In this document: positions 1-11,495 of the stretch, piece after piece
Numbering within the stretch: the stretch's first letter is position 1
Layout of the letters: each line of letters begins with the position of its first letter
From: Hexactinellida sp. DTS-2022
Taxonomy: Eukaryota; Porifera; Hexactinellida
Assembly (NCBI GenBank): GCA_028753945.1
Contig: JAPNXP010000001.1
Span: forward strand, 2,408,501 to 2,472,500
Reading direction: 5' to 3'
Length of the DNA: 64,000 bases
Translations under genes and position numbers: made by a program
The notes under the pieces: model-generated
What the model was told of the DNA's origin: nothing
What the model saw: the letters and a program-made list of their open reading frames with translations, nothing else
Databases searched by the model: none

Positions 1-418
1 TTTGCGCTGCGCTGCAAAAAGCGCATGCAAACACTGCTCCAAACCCCATTATTGGTAAATCTATAGGTATTTAGCTTGTTTTACACCAATAAGGGTGCCA
101 TGTTGAGGGAGGTGCCCGGATCTGAGAGTCCGGATCTTGGAGGTTTGAGTGTACTTCAAACTACTAGAATATGAAAGTTACTTAGGTTAGACAACCACAA
201 TTAACCGATTCATTAGATATTTCGATTTTTTAAAGAGATATCTTGATAAATTATCAATTATAATTAATACCTTACCTTATGTGGTTTTAAGGGCATTAAC
301 TATAATATTTTCAGTGTATTTATTTCGCGCTTTGACTATTTTAAAAGCAGGCAATAAAACAACCTAAATCGAAGAAAAACACGATCATTTATTCAAGTGC
401 TGATATTTCACAATTCTG
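1..418. other. No gene recognised (left edge)
   Basis: AT-rich non-coding sequence. No open frame, splice signal pair or element end is convincing here. A short self-complementary stretch around 108-135 (cccggatc followed by gatccggg-like text) could be a scrap of an element terminus, but no partner is seen. Confidence 0.4.
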
Positions 419-476
419 CGGCCGTATTCACTAAGAACTTAAGATCGAACTTAAGATCGATCTTAGTGCTTAAAGA
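419..476. repeat. Solo end of the GGCCGTATTCACTAAG repeat family
   Basis: The sequence ggccgtattcactaag followed by alternating ttaagatcg motifs matches the left end of the element at 12311-13021. Only one terminus is recognisable here, so this is a truncated or solo end. The AAGATCGATCTT-type palindromes are characteristic of the family. Confidence 0.6.
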
Positions 477-1176
477 TAACCTTATGAGCACGGAACTACA
501 AAATACGGCAAATTAACTCTTGAAAACAAATATTTACTCATGAATTATTTGTGCTAAATTTAGGGCTATTACCGAGATTTACATGGAGACATACTACATA
601 GAGAGTTAAAAGGTTATTGCATGTATATAGGATAAGAATTGCTTCAAATCCCTTAAAAAATAGTTTAAAGAAGTGAACTCCCATCGTGACAAATGACGTA
701 ATAATCTTCAAAAGGTTATTACATTAATAGTATAGTCCCGATTGTTTTGAAATTTCAGTGTACCTACTACATATTGTATAATTTTCAAACACTAATCTCA
801 ATTTATCAAATGTTTAGATCGGGACCTTAATTTTTCAAAATGATTGCCGGAGGCCCTTTGAATTTGTCGCTATAAAAAAGTTTGCCCAAACTTTCCAGAG
901 CGGCATGGGAGCTTAAATCGCGAGTTATATCCTAAAGTATCAGAATCAGGCATAAAACGTTACTAGCCAGAGGTTGGTCACGGAATCCTAATATTTGACC
1001 CCACTAATATTGCTGCATTAATAATTAAAAGCTATATCACTTAACTCGGGAGCAAACGACAACAATGCGGATATATAGGTGGGTTAAAATTATTATTTTC
1101 GAACTGAACCTCGCTCACCATCTGAGGAGGAGAGGTTATACACCAAACTGGCTTCTACCAATTATTATCCGAAACT
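477..1176. other. No gene recognised
   Basis: AT-rich sequence with no credible coding segment on either strand and no paired termini that I can see. Confidence 0.4.
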
Positions 1177-1637
1177 CAGTGGCGTATCCAGGATTATCGT
1201 GAGGGGGGTGCTCTGGAGCGAGCGACGGTAAAGGGGGGTCTAGGGGGCAAGCCCCATAATTTTTTTTGAATCTTAGACGCTCAAACATCGATGTACAGCT
1301 ATTCTTGTCACATAGTACAGTCGAAATCGAGTTTTTTTGCCCCCCAAAATGGACGACAAAAGGAGGCAAAAAAACCATGGCAAAAAACCCCGATTTCGAC
1401 TGTAGGAGGAGTGTAATATTGTACAGTTGTACCAAAGATGTTTAGATGTAGAAGTTTATGTTTAGAAAACATGCTAACTTTGTTACATAATTTATTAATA
1501 CTATTTAGTGAATACAAATTTAGTCTGCTAATACATTAGTCATCTGGAGTCTTCTGGTTTATCGTCTGGAAAAATCGTGAGGGGGTGTTTGAACACCCAA
1601 ATCCCCCCCCCCCCCCCCCCCCCTGGATACGCCACTG
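1177..1637. mobile_element. hAT-type non-autonomous element with CAGTGGCGTATCCAGG ends
   Basis: Starts with cagtggcgtatccagg and ends with cctggatacgccactg, a perfect 16-bp terminal inverted repeat of the hAT type (CAG...CTG). The body has G-runs near the left end and a C-run near the right end. There is no transposase. Flanks (cgaaact / aaacgga) show only a partial target duplication, so the 8-bp hallmark is not proven. A smaller TA-flanked element is nested at 1318-1402. Open frames on the minus strand are incidental. Confidence 0.75.
1318..1402. mobile_element. TA-flanked miniature element (CAGTCGAAATCG ends), copy 1
   Basis: Terminal inverted repeats cagtcgaaatcg / cgatttcgactg of this 85-bp unit are flanked by TA on both sides, which is the Tc1/mariner/pogo signature. 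It has the same ends as the element at 41864-42028. It is nested in the hAT-type element 1177-1637. Confidence 0.8.
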
Positions 1638-2489
1638 AAACGGATACTATTATGCCGATTTGCCAATTTTTTGAAAAATATTAAAATATGCTGGAATTAC
1701 CAGAAATCTATAAGGTAAGGCTAATATATTAGTAGTGAACGTTTAACTGATCCAAATCTATTGATTACCTAAATCTTTGAAAATATAAAGTAATTCCTGA
1801 TCGGTTGTTAACTTCACTGAGTCCTCTAAACTATCAGTTCTATTTTCGAGTTGTGCTCATCAAAAGTTATTTTGATGCATTTTGGGCAAGTGATTAGAGT
1901 GATACTCTAATACCTGGTCGAGCAGTTTGAGTTGTCCATAGTTCTTCGTCAAAACTTCATTAAATTACACTTTTAATGAAGTTTTTGAACATCAATAATT
2001 TGTATTCATATATTCAAGCTTCTAGCAGCATCATAACATTTATAGACGCTCAACATGGAATTGACATAACCGATCTGCTAACTAAAATATAAATTTAGAA
2101 AAAAATTTCAATTTGGCTTTTTATTAAATAATGACTAAAAAATAAGCAAATTAAATATATAATTTCTGAAGATTACGAGGCAATTAGAAGCACACAAATG
2201 CTGATTTCAGAATTGTCGAATTACTCAAGGTGCCCAATTTCTAAAATTACTCTAGGTGCCCAATTTCTACTGAGATACAGCGTCAATCACTTTGTTCCAC
2301 TTGTGACACAAGTGTTGCGTGACATAGACACTTATGCCACTTTATGGATATTGGATAAAAAATACTTCAAATCACAACGTTATGAAATGTATAACAATTG
2401 CAAGATATTTACAGTTATCTTAGAGTAGTATAAACCTAAGTTGACTAATACGCGTATGGTATCCAATAAAAGACGTATAAAACAACTAA
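1638..2489. other. No gene recognised
   Basis: AT-rich sequence. A short near-duplicate (ggtgcccaatttct twice at about 2230 and 2262) is the only visible structure. An incidental + strand frame at 2198-2428 resembles nothing I know. Confidence 0.4.
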
Positions 2490-3680
2490 GGTATAAACAG
2501 GAGTTAATAATCTACAAAAAGCATATTGTGTCCGAAGAAAAATACTTTTGGTCGGTTAGTGCATGTTGCCAACTTGAAAGCGCGGTCGGCTGCATCATAG
2601 ACAAGCCTCAACGGAAGGATAGTTTTGTATGGTGTGCCTTGAAGTCGTTGCGCTCTACCCACGTATCAACAGCTGCTGTCAGGAATTCCAGAGGGAGACT
2701 CAGAGGATTAAATAAGTTCACTGACTGTGGAGAAATGAATTTGGAGAAAGTCTTATCTTCGAAGGATTCTTTCTGGTTCGGAAAGAGGGGGCGCACAAGC
2801 TCATCAAAAGTGTGTGTGATAAGGACAACCCAGCAAGATCCTCGCTCAGGTACACACATGGAGCCCCATCTTCTTCTCTGCCATAGATTACACCTTGCTG
2901 TAGACGCTGACTAACTGCTCAAAAAGCTGTAGCATACGGAGATAGTGTATTGGTGCGGCGGGTGCCATTAGCAGCGATCTAGAAGGTCGCATAGATGGTG
3001 CAGACGAACAAAGATATACGCCGCAAGCTGTTGATCTCCCGAAAGCTAACAAAAAATTGAAGGCGTAATCCAAAGATCTTCAGGTATAAATTCCATTTAT
3101 AATCCATCTCACGCTATAATATGCACCTGCAGCTGGTGTGCAGAATTTAGCTTCAATTTCTTCTCCAAGAGGCGCAAGTCAGTTGGGAGTTTTCCCTATA
3201 GTCATCACGCGGTTGGACTTCCATCAGGTGTTGACTCAGTCTTTCCACAATCTGATGCGATATAAGCCACGTTATCTCAGCTGTCTTCACAGCGCCCTGG
3301 CCCTCCTGATGAGCACCAAGTGGCTCAAATTTTGACAGATCGATGAAGCCGTGTTGGGACTTACATCGACAGAAGAGCTCTACTTCTGGTCCATGGAAGC
3401 AAAGAAGGCGTCGAAGACTGTAGTCAGGTTGCTTAACATCGATTTGGGAAACGCTGGACGAAAGCACCAATTTTTTTATACTTAATCTTTATGACTCCGG
3501 AATCAAATTTTTCCGCGGCCCCACGACGAACGGATACATTTTCGAACATTCACAAGTAAGTCTCGACATTCTTTAGATTTAGAACCACCACTTCCTTTGT
3601 ACATTGGAATCAATGTTCATACTCAGACAAGATCTAAAAAGTTGGTCACACAACTGAGTCAGTTTGGTATATGTGTGAGC

Positions 3681-4206
3681 CAAGGGTGGGTCCAAATACG
3701 TATTTGTATTTCTATTTGTATTTGATTTTTCTGAAATTGCGTATTTGTATTTGTATCTGTATTTGAATATCTTATGTAACTTAGGTGTATATATATTTGT
3801 ATTTGAAGTCGAAATTAAGTATTCATATTTGTATTTGTATTTGGCTTCTATATTTGACAAATAAATTTATATTACGAAAGATTGTGTTGCTGGTAAAATA
3901 TTTCGTCCAGAAAGATGTCGCCTAAGTGATGAACGCTTCGAACAACTTATTTTCATTAATTGCAACCAAGAAAAGTATAGTGATAGTTAAACTAGGTAAT
4001 TTATGATAGGAATAATATTTAATAATAATTATCGTTTTCGGTGAGAATTTTTGTTTAATTTGGTAATTGCTAAATCGTATTTGTATTTGTGTTTGTAATT
4101 TTATTTGAATCTATTAATTTAGGCGTAATTGTATTCGTATTTGGTTTCTGATCAGTGTATTTGTATTTGTAATTGATCAAGAAAAATGTATTTGAATCCA
4201 ACCCTG
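3681..4206. mobile_element. hAT miniature element rich in TATTTG repeats
   Basis: Ends caagggtgggtccaaatac / gtatttgaatccaaccctg with an exact 8-bp target duplication GTGTGAGC (3673-3680, 4207-4214). The interior is runs of tatttgtattt, inverted in the two halves. It sits in the 3575-6392 gene, and excision joins FGICVS to HDRVLQ in frame. Confidence 0.9.
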
Positions 4207-4989
4207 GTGTGAGCCATGATCGGGTTCTACAAGTTGAAAACCAGCTGGCCACTGCTGTATGTCAGTATACTGGAGAGATAGGCCTTGTGTGTCCTAGTCA
4301 GCTACGCCATGGAATATTATTTACCATACGTGCTCTGGATAACCTAGATCACAATCCCTCAAGAACTACTGCTACAGATTCTTTTCATGGTACTAGTATT
4401 AGTTCGTTTCAATACTCGAGAAGTTCAAGTGAAGAACAGAAAAGAAATGTACTAACATTAACCTCAAGCAGTACACAAAAAACATTTCAGTTACCTGAGG
4501 ATTACACCACAGTACCGGCAGTTGTACTCAATAAGGCAAGTAGTAATATTCCCAAGCCTACTACTAGTATTACTATTTTCTCTGGACACCTAGAAGGAGC
4601 AGAAAAACAAGAGAAATGTTGGCTAGAGCATGCCGCTAAGCTAATACAAAGGGATACCTTGGAGAAAGGTGATACAATAGCTTGGGCATCGTATCATGCC
4701 AATAATAAAAAAGTGACTCATGATTCATGCATAGATCTCACTCAACTAATGCCTCTTTTCTACGAGAAGGCAGCTAAATCTTCCATGGTCAAGCATGGGA
4801 TGTGTGTGCAGCGCAAAGCTATAGAATTTCTCAATCGTGGGCAAATACCAGTAACTGCTTTTGATGCTCCTTTATATGCACTAGCCAAGATAGCGCAGTG
4901 GAAGTGGCCTGATACACATGGCGAAGACCAGTATGTAGTTATGTTGGGTGGTCTTCATATTGAATTTGCAATATGGAACACATTTGGAG

Positions 4990-5575
4990 CAGGGTTGTAA
5001 ATAAATCATTTTTTTTTTCTCAAATCAAATCAAATCAAATCATTTTAGATTTAAAATTATTTCAAATCAAATCATTTCAAATCATTTGAGATTTCAAATC
5101 ATTTCAAATCAAATCAAATCAAATATTTGAAATTTCAAATAATTTCAAATCAAATCAAATCAAATATTTGAAATATTTGAAACTTTCAAATCATTTCTGA
5201 ATCACTGTCAAAACGTATAGAAATTTTGAAAATGATCTTATATATTTGAAATTGAATTGAAAATGAAGTGAAATTATAATAGAGCGATTTGGAAACGATT
5301 TGAAAATGATTTACCGAATATTATTTGAAAATGATCTGAAAATGATTGGAAAAATGATTCGAAAATGATTTGAAAATGATTTGAAATAATTTCAAATCAA
5401 ATCAAATCAAATCATTTGAGAATTCAAATATTTTCAAATCAAATCAAATCAAATCATTTGAGGATTCAAATAATTTCAAATCAAATCAAATCAAATCATT
5501 TGAGAATTCAAATTCTCTTAAATCAAATCAAATCAAATCAAATATTTGAAATATTTGATTTGATTTACAACACTG
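4990..5575. mobile_element. hAT miniature element rich in ATCAA repeats
   Basis: Ends cagggttgtaaat / atttacaacactg, with an exact 8-bp duplication ATTTGGAG (4982-4989, 5576-5583). The interior is runs of aaatcaaatc with some gatttgaaaat segments in the opposite sense. It splits the 3575-6392 gene, and excision restores NTFGDYLESSGWTT in one frame. Confidence 0.92.
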
Positions 5576-6392
5576 ATTTGGAGACTATTTGGAAAGTTCT
5601 GGATGGACCACTGCACTTACTCAAGCAGGTGTGGAAAAAATTACCTCGCTCCTAGATTTTGTTAGAGCTCGTTCAGTTTTAATTTTGTACGCCTAGATTA
5701 GTCATCTTGTATTAAGTCTATTGGAGCAACTCTCGATATTGTACGCCAGGAATCGATTTTTGTACGCCTAGATAAAAACCCTGCCAAATTACGCTCCTTT
5801 AGGCGCCCAGCACGCCTGGATAACACCCTGAGTAGGACTCACCGAAAATCTTTCTGCTCTTCGAAAGTGGATCCTTGCTGGGCCTGAGCAGGCAAGACTT
5901 CTTATGGGATTTGCAATGCAGTCCCCATCAAATGTGTGTGAAGACTATTCACATCATAAAGAAGGGCATTCGACACAAAAAACTTTCAAACAACAGGTCC
6001 TTGCTCTGGTACAGACAATCGAAGACATGGGCAATCCATTTCTTAATGATACTCCTGAACTGCTGACCTTGGGCATGCGCAATGTTATTGATGAATCTGT
6101 AGTTCATTCTATTCGCTCTATGGAATCTCTTGGCAAAGAACAGTTCAACAATTTCCAGAAATCTGTTATTTTGGATCGTACAGAATCAATTCACGAGCCT
6201 ATTAAAAAGAACGCCGTTGCACTTTTCAGAAGGCCAAAACCTAAGCCAAAGACCAAGCAGGCAAAACATGTTTCAATGTTAAAAGATAATGTTGCGCTCT
6301 TCTCTTGGTTATACATCTTCTCTCGGTTATACATCACAAGAGCTTTTACTCACATGGAGTCGAACAAGGGGTCACTCGATAGGTGTTGCTAG

Positions 6393-6430
6393 GGATAAAT
6401 TAATAGGCAAGTGACCCCTTCAACGACGGG
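6393..6430. other. Short inverted repeat at a gene-element junction
   Basis: aaggggtcact at about 6365 is mirrored by agtgacccctt ending at 6420. The same ggggtcactcgat motif occurs at about 23030, so this may be a tiny element end. Confidence 0.35.
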
Positions 6431-7419
6431 GAATTTCATGTGGACAACGAATCTGGTCTTTAAAAGTAGACCAGAATTGATTTTGGAAAGTTGCCGTTCT
6501 GGTTAATACCGGCGATTTAGTAGAGAGCCGCAATTTTAAAAGTCCAAGATAACATCGAAAATGTATCCGTTCGTCGTGGGGCCGCGGAAAATTTGATGCT
6601 GGGGTCATAAAGATTGCGCATAAAAAATTTGGTGCTTTTGTCCAGCGTTTCCCAAAATCGATGTTAAGCGACCTGACTACTGCAGCTGCGTACCGTTCTA
6701 GTATGTGATGCCGGCGTACAAGGAACAACAATATTGTAATCTTTCCTGAATGAACTCCCGTAGTGCTTGAGGCTGTGTCAAAGCAAAAGCCGGCAAGATT
6801 CAGCTCGACTCTTGACCATTCATGAATAATTTCCCAGATGTTCTGATTCATCAACTCTGTCCAGTAATAATGGGGATACCTAGTAGTTTTTCTACACCCA
6901 GACCAAACCCAACATTTGCCAGACGATCATTTTTCGTTCCATCTTGGTTGGGCACTAATTTAGAGTCGAAATGTGCGACTAGTGGGACCATAGGTTGGAA
7001 ATTTGCCTAACGCTCGCTGACATCAACTTATGCGACTCGTTGCGAGCATCCATCATGGTGGAGTGCGACAATGTAAGCTGGCTAACATCCAATCCTGCTG
7101 AGATAAGAGAAAGAATAACGATTGTAATGGCCCTTGCGAGTCGATATCTAAGTCCTGTCCAGCGCTGAATTGAAGTATGGGTCCTCAATGAAGCAGCGTT
7201 TCGGATGCGGATCAGATGATGAACCTTGTGGAGACGAGACACTTGTATAATGCTCTTATGCAGTTTCGACGAACTGTCTTCGGCTTCAGTGGCTGAGCAC
7301 TCAACCTCGCGCAATGTTGAGTCAGTCAAATGAAATTTACTATGAGTGCAAGGCTCTGATGCTGCTGATTGACTCTGTTTCTCGGACAGCTTTCGCTTGA
7401 GGCGCTTCTCAGCAGAGGT

Positions 7420-7536
7420 CAGGCACGGATCCACCGGGGGGTGCGGGGGGTGCGCACCCCCCAACTCTTCATGAGATTGGACTCAGAGAAGGAAAATTTG
7501 CACCCTCCCACTGATTCGGACCTGGATCCGTCCTTG
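7420..7536. mobile_element. 117-bp hAT miniature element
   Basis: Ends caggcacggatccacc / cctggatccgtccttg, exact 8-bp duplication GCAGAGGT (7412-7419, 7537-7544). It has a G-run then a C-run near the left end. It is inserted in the N-terminal part of the decayed transposase at 2490-7710. Confidence 0.88.
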
Positions 7537-7799
7537 GCAGAGGTGTCCTCTGTAGACATTGACATCTTCCGAAGGCCACGTTGATCTACCAGAAACTGAA
7601 GCTCAGCGAGTGTATTGGTCTGTTTCTAACAGTTTGCATGTACGACAAACAAGAACAGATCCGTTGCTGTGTTGTTAAGCGTTGATAAAAGGGAAATAAT
7701 GTAAAAATTGGGCAACAAGATAACCAGGACAAACATGATTACCCTTGAGAGGCGTCTTAATGATATCAGTTTGATGTGAAAATTGAATGGAGACAGTTA

Positions 7800-8520
7800 T
7801 TATTAAAGGCTAACCTTTTGAGGGGGTGTGCAAAATTCAATTCAAATAAATTACTCCAATATGAAAAAATCTAAAATTACAGCTGTGCAGACAAGATGTT
7901 CCTTTGAAGGCAATATATTTTGGGGGTTAGTGCCTCAAAAAGAACATGCTCTCGGCAAAGCTGTAATTTTAGATTTTATCGTCACTATAAGGGTTAAACC
8001 ATTTCCGAAAGGTGTTTCCAAAGGAAACGACCCTTAAAGTTGTAAGAAGTTACATTTTAGCCCACTTCATTTCAGAAATATTCAAGTTTCAGTGGAATAT
8101 ATTATGTGATGAGTCAGCATTTATTCCAACGCCAACCAACCCACCCGACATGTCGAATTCGCAAAATTGTAAGAAATACATATTGTGCCGTGTCATCATC
8201 ACCTAATGGTGTTATGACCGATTTGTAAAGTAGTACAGTTGGAAGTTTTGATAAGTTGGAAGTTTGCTTCTATCATACAGCATCTCTGATAAATTCCCAT
8301 TTATTTATTTATTAAGTATATAACATCATTAAATTAATTAATTAATTTATCTATCATTAGAATGCACAGTGAATTAATTAAACCATTAAAATTCATTAAT
8401 TTTATAAAAATAGCTATAATCGATTGTATAACAAAATTATATTTAAATAGAAGCCTACTAGACTTCACAAGTAGAATCAATATAATTATCTCAAGTTGAA
8501 ACAATAGTATCATATTAAAC
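7800..8520 (-). repeat. Degenerate minus-strand copy of the hairpin tandem unit
   Basis: Read on the minus strand, this repeats the order seen in each unit of the 14.5-22.7 kb array: an A/T-rich part, the gggttggttgg...ttgg and gctgactcat motifs, then agggtcg, then the terminal hairpin (about 7868-7977), whose arms begin aaaatctaaaattacagct and end agctgtaattttagatttt. The arms have diverged (loop larger, several mismatches). No coding potential. Confidence 0.7.
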
Positions 8521-9198
8521 AATTATACTCAAACTGAAGTGTGAGTAAACACATGAAAGTTCATACCCCATTTTGGCAGAAACTAAACTGAAATGTGAAA
8601 ATTTGGATCAACCCATTAGACGCAGAATCTTGTGGTGAACCAATGGTCAATTGGGAGTTAAGTATGACATTTTTGGGTTATGACAAATTTCCCGACAAAT
8701 TTTCTAAGGTGTTAAAGTGTGATATAAATATTTTTTATAAAAAATTGTTTACCGAGGTGCACATCCCAGACATATGGCAGACATTTCCCAAATAATCTGA
8801 AGTCGCTATCATATAAACTCTGGGCTGTAGAGAGTATAAGGAAAAATTTTAAAAAATTGCTGGTGTGCCGAAAGTATATTCCTCTGGAGTACAGTGGTCA
8901 AAAATGTCAAATCATGAGAAATCTATATAAACATGTTTTAGAACTATACACTAGAATGACTAAATTATTCTTGTTACTATTGAATATAACCAAATTTTAT
9001 ATTGCTTCAATGCGAATTATTACGAAATTAAGATTAGTAAAAACGATTAATGATGTTTAGACCTGTGAAACCGAATTAGCAACAAAATAAATCAAACACA
9101 GGTTATTGCTGGTCAAAAACGGTGTATTTAGTGAACACAATATGTTGTATGTTATGTTGTCTAGATTCAGTCATGAAACATATCATCATAGCTATATA
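8521..9198. other. No gene recognised
   Basis: AT-rich DNA. Short + strand frames at 8595-8795 and 8857-9060 have biased low-complexity composition and match nothing I know. Confidence 0.4.
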
Positions 9199-9356
9199 CA
9201 GTAGAACCTCGTTAATACGAACACCAACGGACGGTAAATATTATTTCGCTATATCCGGAGTTCATATTAACCGGAGTAATACCTATTGAAGACCATTGTA
9301 CGTATTATCCGGAAATTCGTATTTCTAACCGTGTTCCTACTAACGAGGTTCTACTG
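9199..9356. mobile_element. pogo/Tigger-type miniature element
   Basis: Ends cagtagaacctcgttaatac / taacgaggttctactg, with TA on both sides (9197-9198, 9357-9358). Length 158 bp, no coding. A decayed relative starts at about 29829. Confidence 0.88.
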
Positions 9357-9371
9357 TAATATAAACATACC

Positions 9372-9400
9372 TTAATAATATAATAATAATAATAATAATA
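9372..9400. repeat. (AAT)n microsatellite
   Basis: Run of taataataataat directly after the preceding miniature element. Confidence 0.8.
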
Positions 9401-9958
9401 CGTAATACTAAGTAGAGCAAGATTCGATTATTCGTGTATCTTCTCGGACTTCAATCGTAAAATAAAAAAGTATGCGGGTGTACGTATGCGGAACTAAATA
9501 TGGTTTCACTTAATATGGTAGATGAAAAACTAATGATCATGTTGATAATATATTTCTGATATGACGTTAATTGTATATTTTTGACTTTTGATGATCTAAC
9601 AAAATAAGTAATTGAATTCAACGTAGGGAAATGTGGAGAATAGGAAGATCGGTATAATTTATAGATGGATCTGTACAAGGTTAACATCAATAGAAATAGG
9701 AAAGAAAAACTTTCGTAAATGTCAAGTCATCACATTGTTGTTACTATTTGTATAAGCTATCCAAGATATTAAAAGAGAAAATGATATTTTTGAGAATTAA
9801 ATTTAACCAGCAAGTTGATATCATTGTTATGACTTCAGTTAGGTGAAATTGGAATGTATCCCTTTGATTCTCTATTATTGAAACGTTTTTCTAGGTTTTC
9901 GACTATGCTGAGTCCAAAAGAAGTAAATGGTATAATTTTAACAACCTTAATTTTCAAA
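9401..9958. other. No gene recognised
   Basis: AT-rich sequence without recognisable coding or paired termini. Confidence 0.35.
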
Positions 9959-10290
9959 AAAATGATCCTTGGTGGCCACTGGCTGGTTGATTGATAGTGT
10001 CTCCAAAGGAACATGCTGTCGACACAGTCTATCAATCTATAAGTTAGCCCAGGGCACCATTTACGGAGAAATAAAGGCAGTGATTTCAACACTGGCCCAC
10101 TACATAGTAGTCGGCACAGTAAAACAAACCAAAGCAGTGATTTATATAATGGCAAATTACCAACTACGTATAAGTCGCCACAGTAATAGCGGATATGAAT
10201 CTAGAACGGCCAGAAATACGAAGTCTCTTGGTGCGGGTATCAAAGTGCTTTTGCATTGGACAACCGCAACCACACCATCCCAACTATGAT
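9959..10290 (-). repeat. Degenerate minus-strand fragments of hairpin unit and palindromic minisatellite
   Basis: Contains ggaacatgctgtcgacacag (hairpin arm), gcccagggcacc then a tttacggag-like version of the CTCCGTAGACGG motif, and aaataaaggcagtgatt followed by gtagtcggcacagtaaa, the reverse complement of the 13.97-14.56 kb minisatellite unit. It is much diverged. The + strand frame 9969-10289 is a by-product. Confidence 0.6.
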
Positions 10291-10564
10291 AACATGGAAC
10301 CTTTGATTTGGTAAATGAGGTATTTCTCTCTTTGGTATTTTAACTACATAATTCATGACTAAGATTAAAAAGGGTTGGATTTCTAACCAAACGAACGAAA
10401 GTCTTCACTCGATTCTCTGGTAGATGGTACAGAAGTATCAAACAGCTTGTAACGAAAATATGGAGTTGGCCTCAGCTATCGTATTTATCCTATGCAATAA
10501 TGGACTCGACGGGAAATTTTCAATATTAGGAAAAACACCATCTGAAAATGCTCAAAACAAAGTA

Positions 10565-10721
10565 CAGTAGATGCTGGATATAAGCACACCGGTTATACGA
10601 ACATATCAGATATAAGCACACTATGTTGGAAAACGGTTGCCATATACCCTGTATAATTTATGTCGGTTATAAGCACATCAAGTGCAGTTCCCGACTATGT
10701 GCTTATAACCGGCATCCACTG
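10565..10721. mobile_element. TA-flanked miniature element (CAGTAGATGCTGG ends)
   Basis: Ends cagtagatgctggatataag / cttataaccggcatccactg with TA flanks at 10563-10564 and 10722-10723. Internal copies of ataagcacac/gtgcttat extend the inverted repeats. Likely pogo-type; 157 bp. Confidence 0.82.
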
Positions 10722-11495
10722 TATCCATAAAAGTTTGACAATGAGCAAATTTTGAGGTCTGCTTCAAAATCTTACTACCAACGAAATAGATACGCCAAGA
10801 AGCACTTTCGTAGGACTAAGGTGTAGCGACAAGTAAAGAAACGTGGATAATACTACTCTTCTGGAAATGCTCAGGACAGAAACGATCCTCTTCGAGTCGT
10901 TTAAATAGCAAACATGAAACTTAACAGACTACTGCTCCGCATTTTGTTAAAATGATGGAAAATCACAAAAATTGAGTTGTATATATATATTTTAGAACCC
11001 ACTAGGCTTCAAGCATAGCTTCTAGAAAACAAGAAATATCTATATATCAATATATATCAATATTTTGGTTTTGGTTTGGGAAAAATCATGGCATTACTAT
11101 AACTGAAACCATGGATGTCGAGGAGTAACCAATGGTATGCTGGATTTCGATCAATTCAGAAATATCTTCGTGCCAAACTAAATAAAAAATTTAAAAAATC
11201 ACAAGCATAGTATAGAAATTAAAAGATAGTAGAAAGAGAAGCAAACTCAAACGCTGGAAATAGTCCTATATCTTCCTGTTCCGACATTTTGGTCACTGTT
11301 TGAAAGCAAATATTTTTGATAGTATTAATTTGATACTGGTGAAAATAACAGATAATAAGTTAGATAGCTGAAAGATGCATGCAATGAGTGTTTTATCAAA
11401 AAATTCGTAAGAATGTTATTAACTATCGCTAATGTTGTGGACTATTTAGTGAAATCAAATATCAAAAGGAACTCAAATGGGATACTGATGTGGAG
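10722..11495. other. No gene recognised
   Basis: AT-rich DNA with a tatatatcaata repeat near 11040. No supported feature. Confidence 0.35.

Larger units (their letters stand above)
3575..6392 (+). pseudogene. Broken element gene of a widespread unnamed metazoan family (DNIDHN / GGLHIE type)
   Basis: I recognise the family as long uncharacterised proteins found in many invertebrate genomes, some annotated as CXC-domain proteins. Visible blocks in order: PPLPLYIGINVHTQTRSKKL (3588-3650), ALDNLDHNPSRTTATDSFHG (about 4330-4390), MPLFYEKAAKSSMVKHGM, VTAFDAPLYALAKIAQWKWP and VVMLGGLHIEFAIWNTFG (4750-4989), SGWTTALTQAGVEKITSLL (5598-5655), LSALRKWILAGPEQARLL (about 5846-5902) and TPELLTLGMRNVIDESVV then SVILDRTESIHEPIKKN (6050-6210). 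Two hAT miniature elements (3681-4206, 4990-5575) interrupt it exactly in frame. A further rearrangement at about 5665-5845 has removed the middle, and the C-terminus is lost after about 6330. Conserved D, D and E in DNLDHN, FDAPLY and GGLHIE could be a catalytic triad (inference). Confidence 0.75.
3421..6679. mobile_element. 3.26 kb DNA transposon, TAGTCAGG ends, 3-bp target duplication
   Basis: Left end tagtcaggttgcttaacatc (from 3421) is repeated inverted at the right end, where gatgttaagcgacctgacta stops at 6679. The inverted repeats run about 125 bp (3421-3545 versus 6560-6679) with few differences. CTG flanks both sides (3418-3420, 6680-6682), and removing the element plus one CTG restores the AAAVFD reading of the interrupted minus-strand transposase. 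The element carries the broken + strand gene at 3575-6392. Its superfamily is not clear to me: a 3-bp duplication occurs in PIF/Harbinger and CACTA elements, but the TAG end fits neither well. Confidence 0.8.
2490..7710 (-). pseudogene. Decayed hAT-like transposase gene, relative of the 780-aa gene at 36984-39326
   Basis: Minus-strand fragments line up in order with the intact 780-aa protein. About 7690-7545 gives FLVDQRGLRKMSM (intact copy: FLEDQRSVRKMSM). 7410-7010 gives LISAGLDVSQLTLS. 6970-6860 gives VAHFDSKLVPNQDG, keeping the first acidic residue. 6850-6690 gives GFCFDTASSTTGVHSG and RRHHILERYAAAV, keeping the second D and the CRHH-like motif. 3420-3150 gives GPEVELF and VQPRDDYRE. 2860-2490 gives VNLFNPLSLPLEFL and a final AFKLAT block. 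Stops and frameshifts are frequent. The gene is split by the 3421-6679 element and by a 117-bp hAT miniature element at 7420-7536. Removing either restores alignment to the intact copy. Termini of the parent element were not found. Confidence 0.85.
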
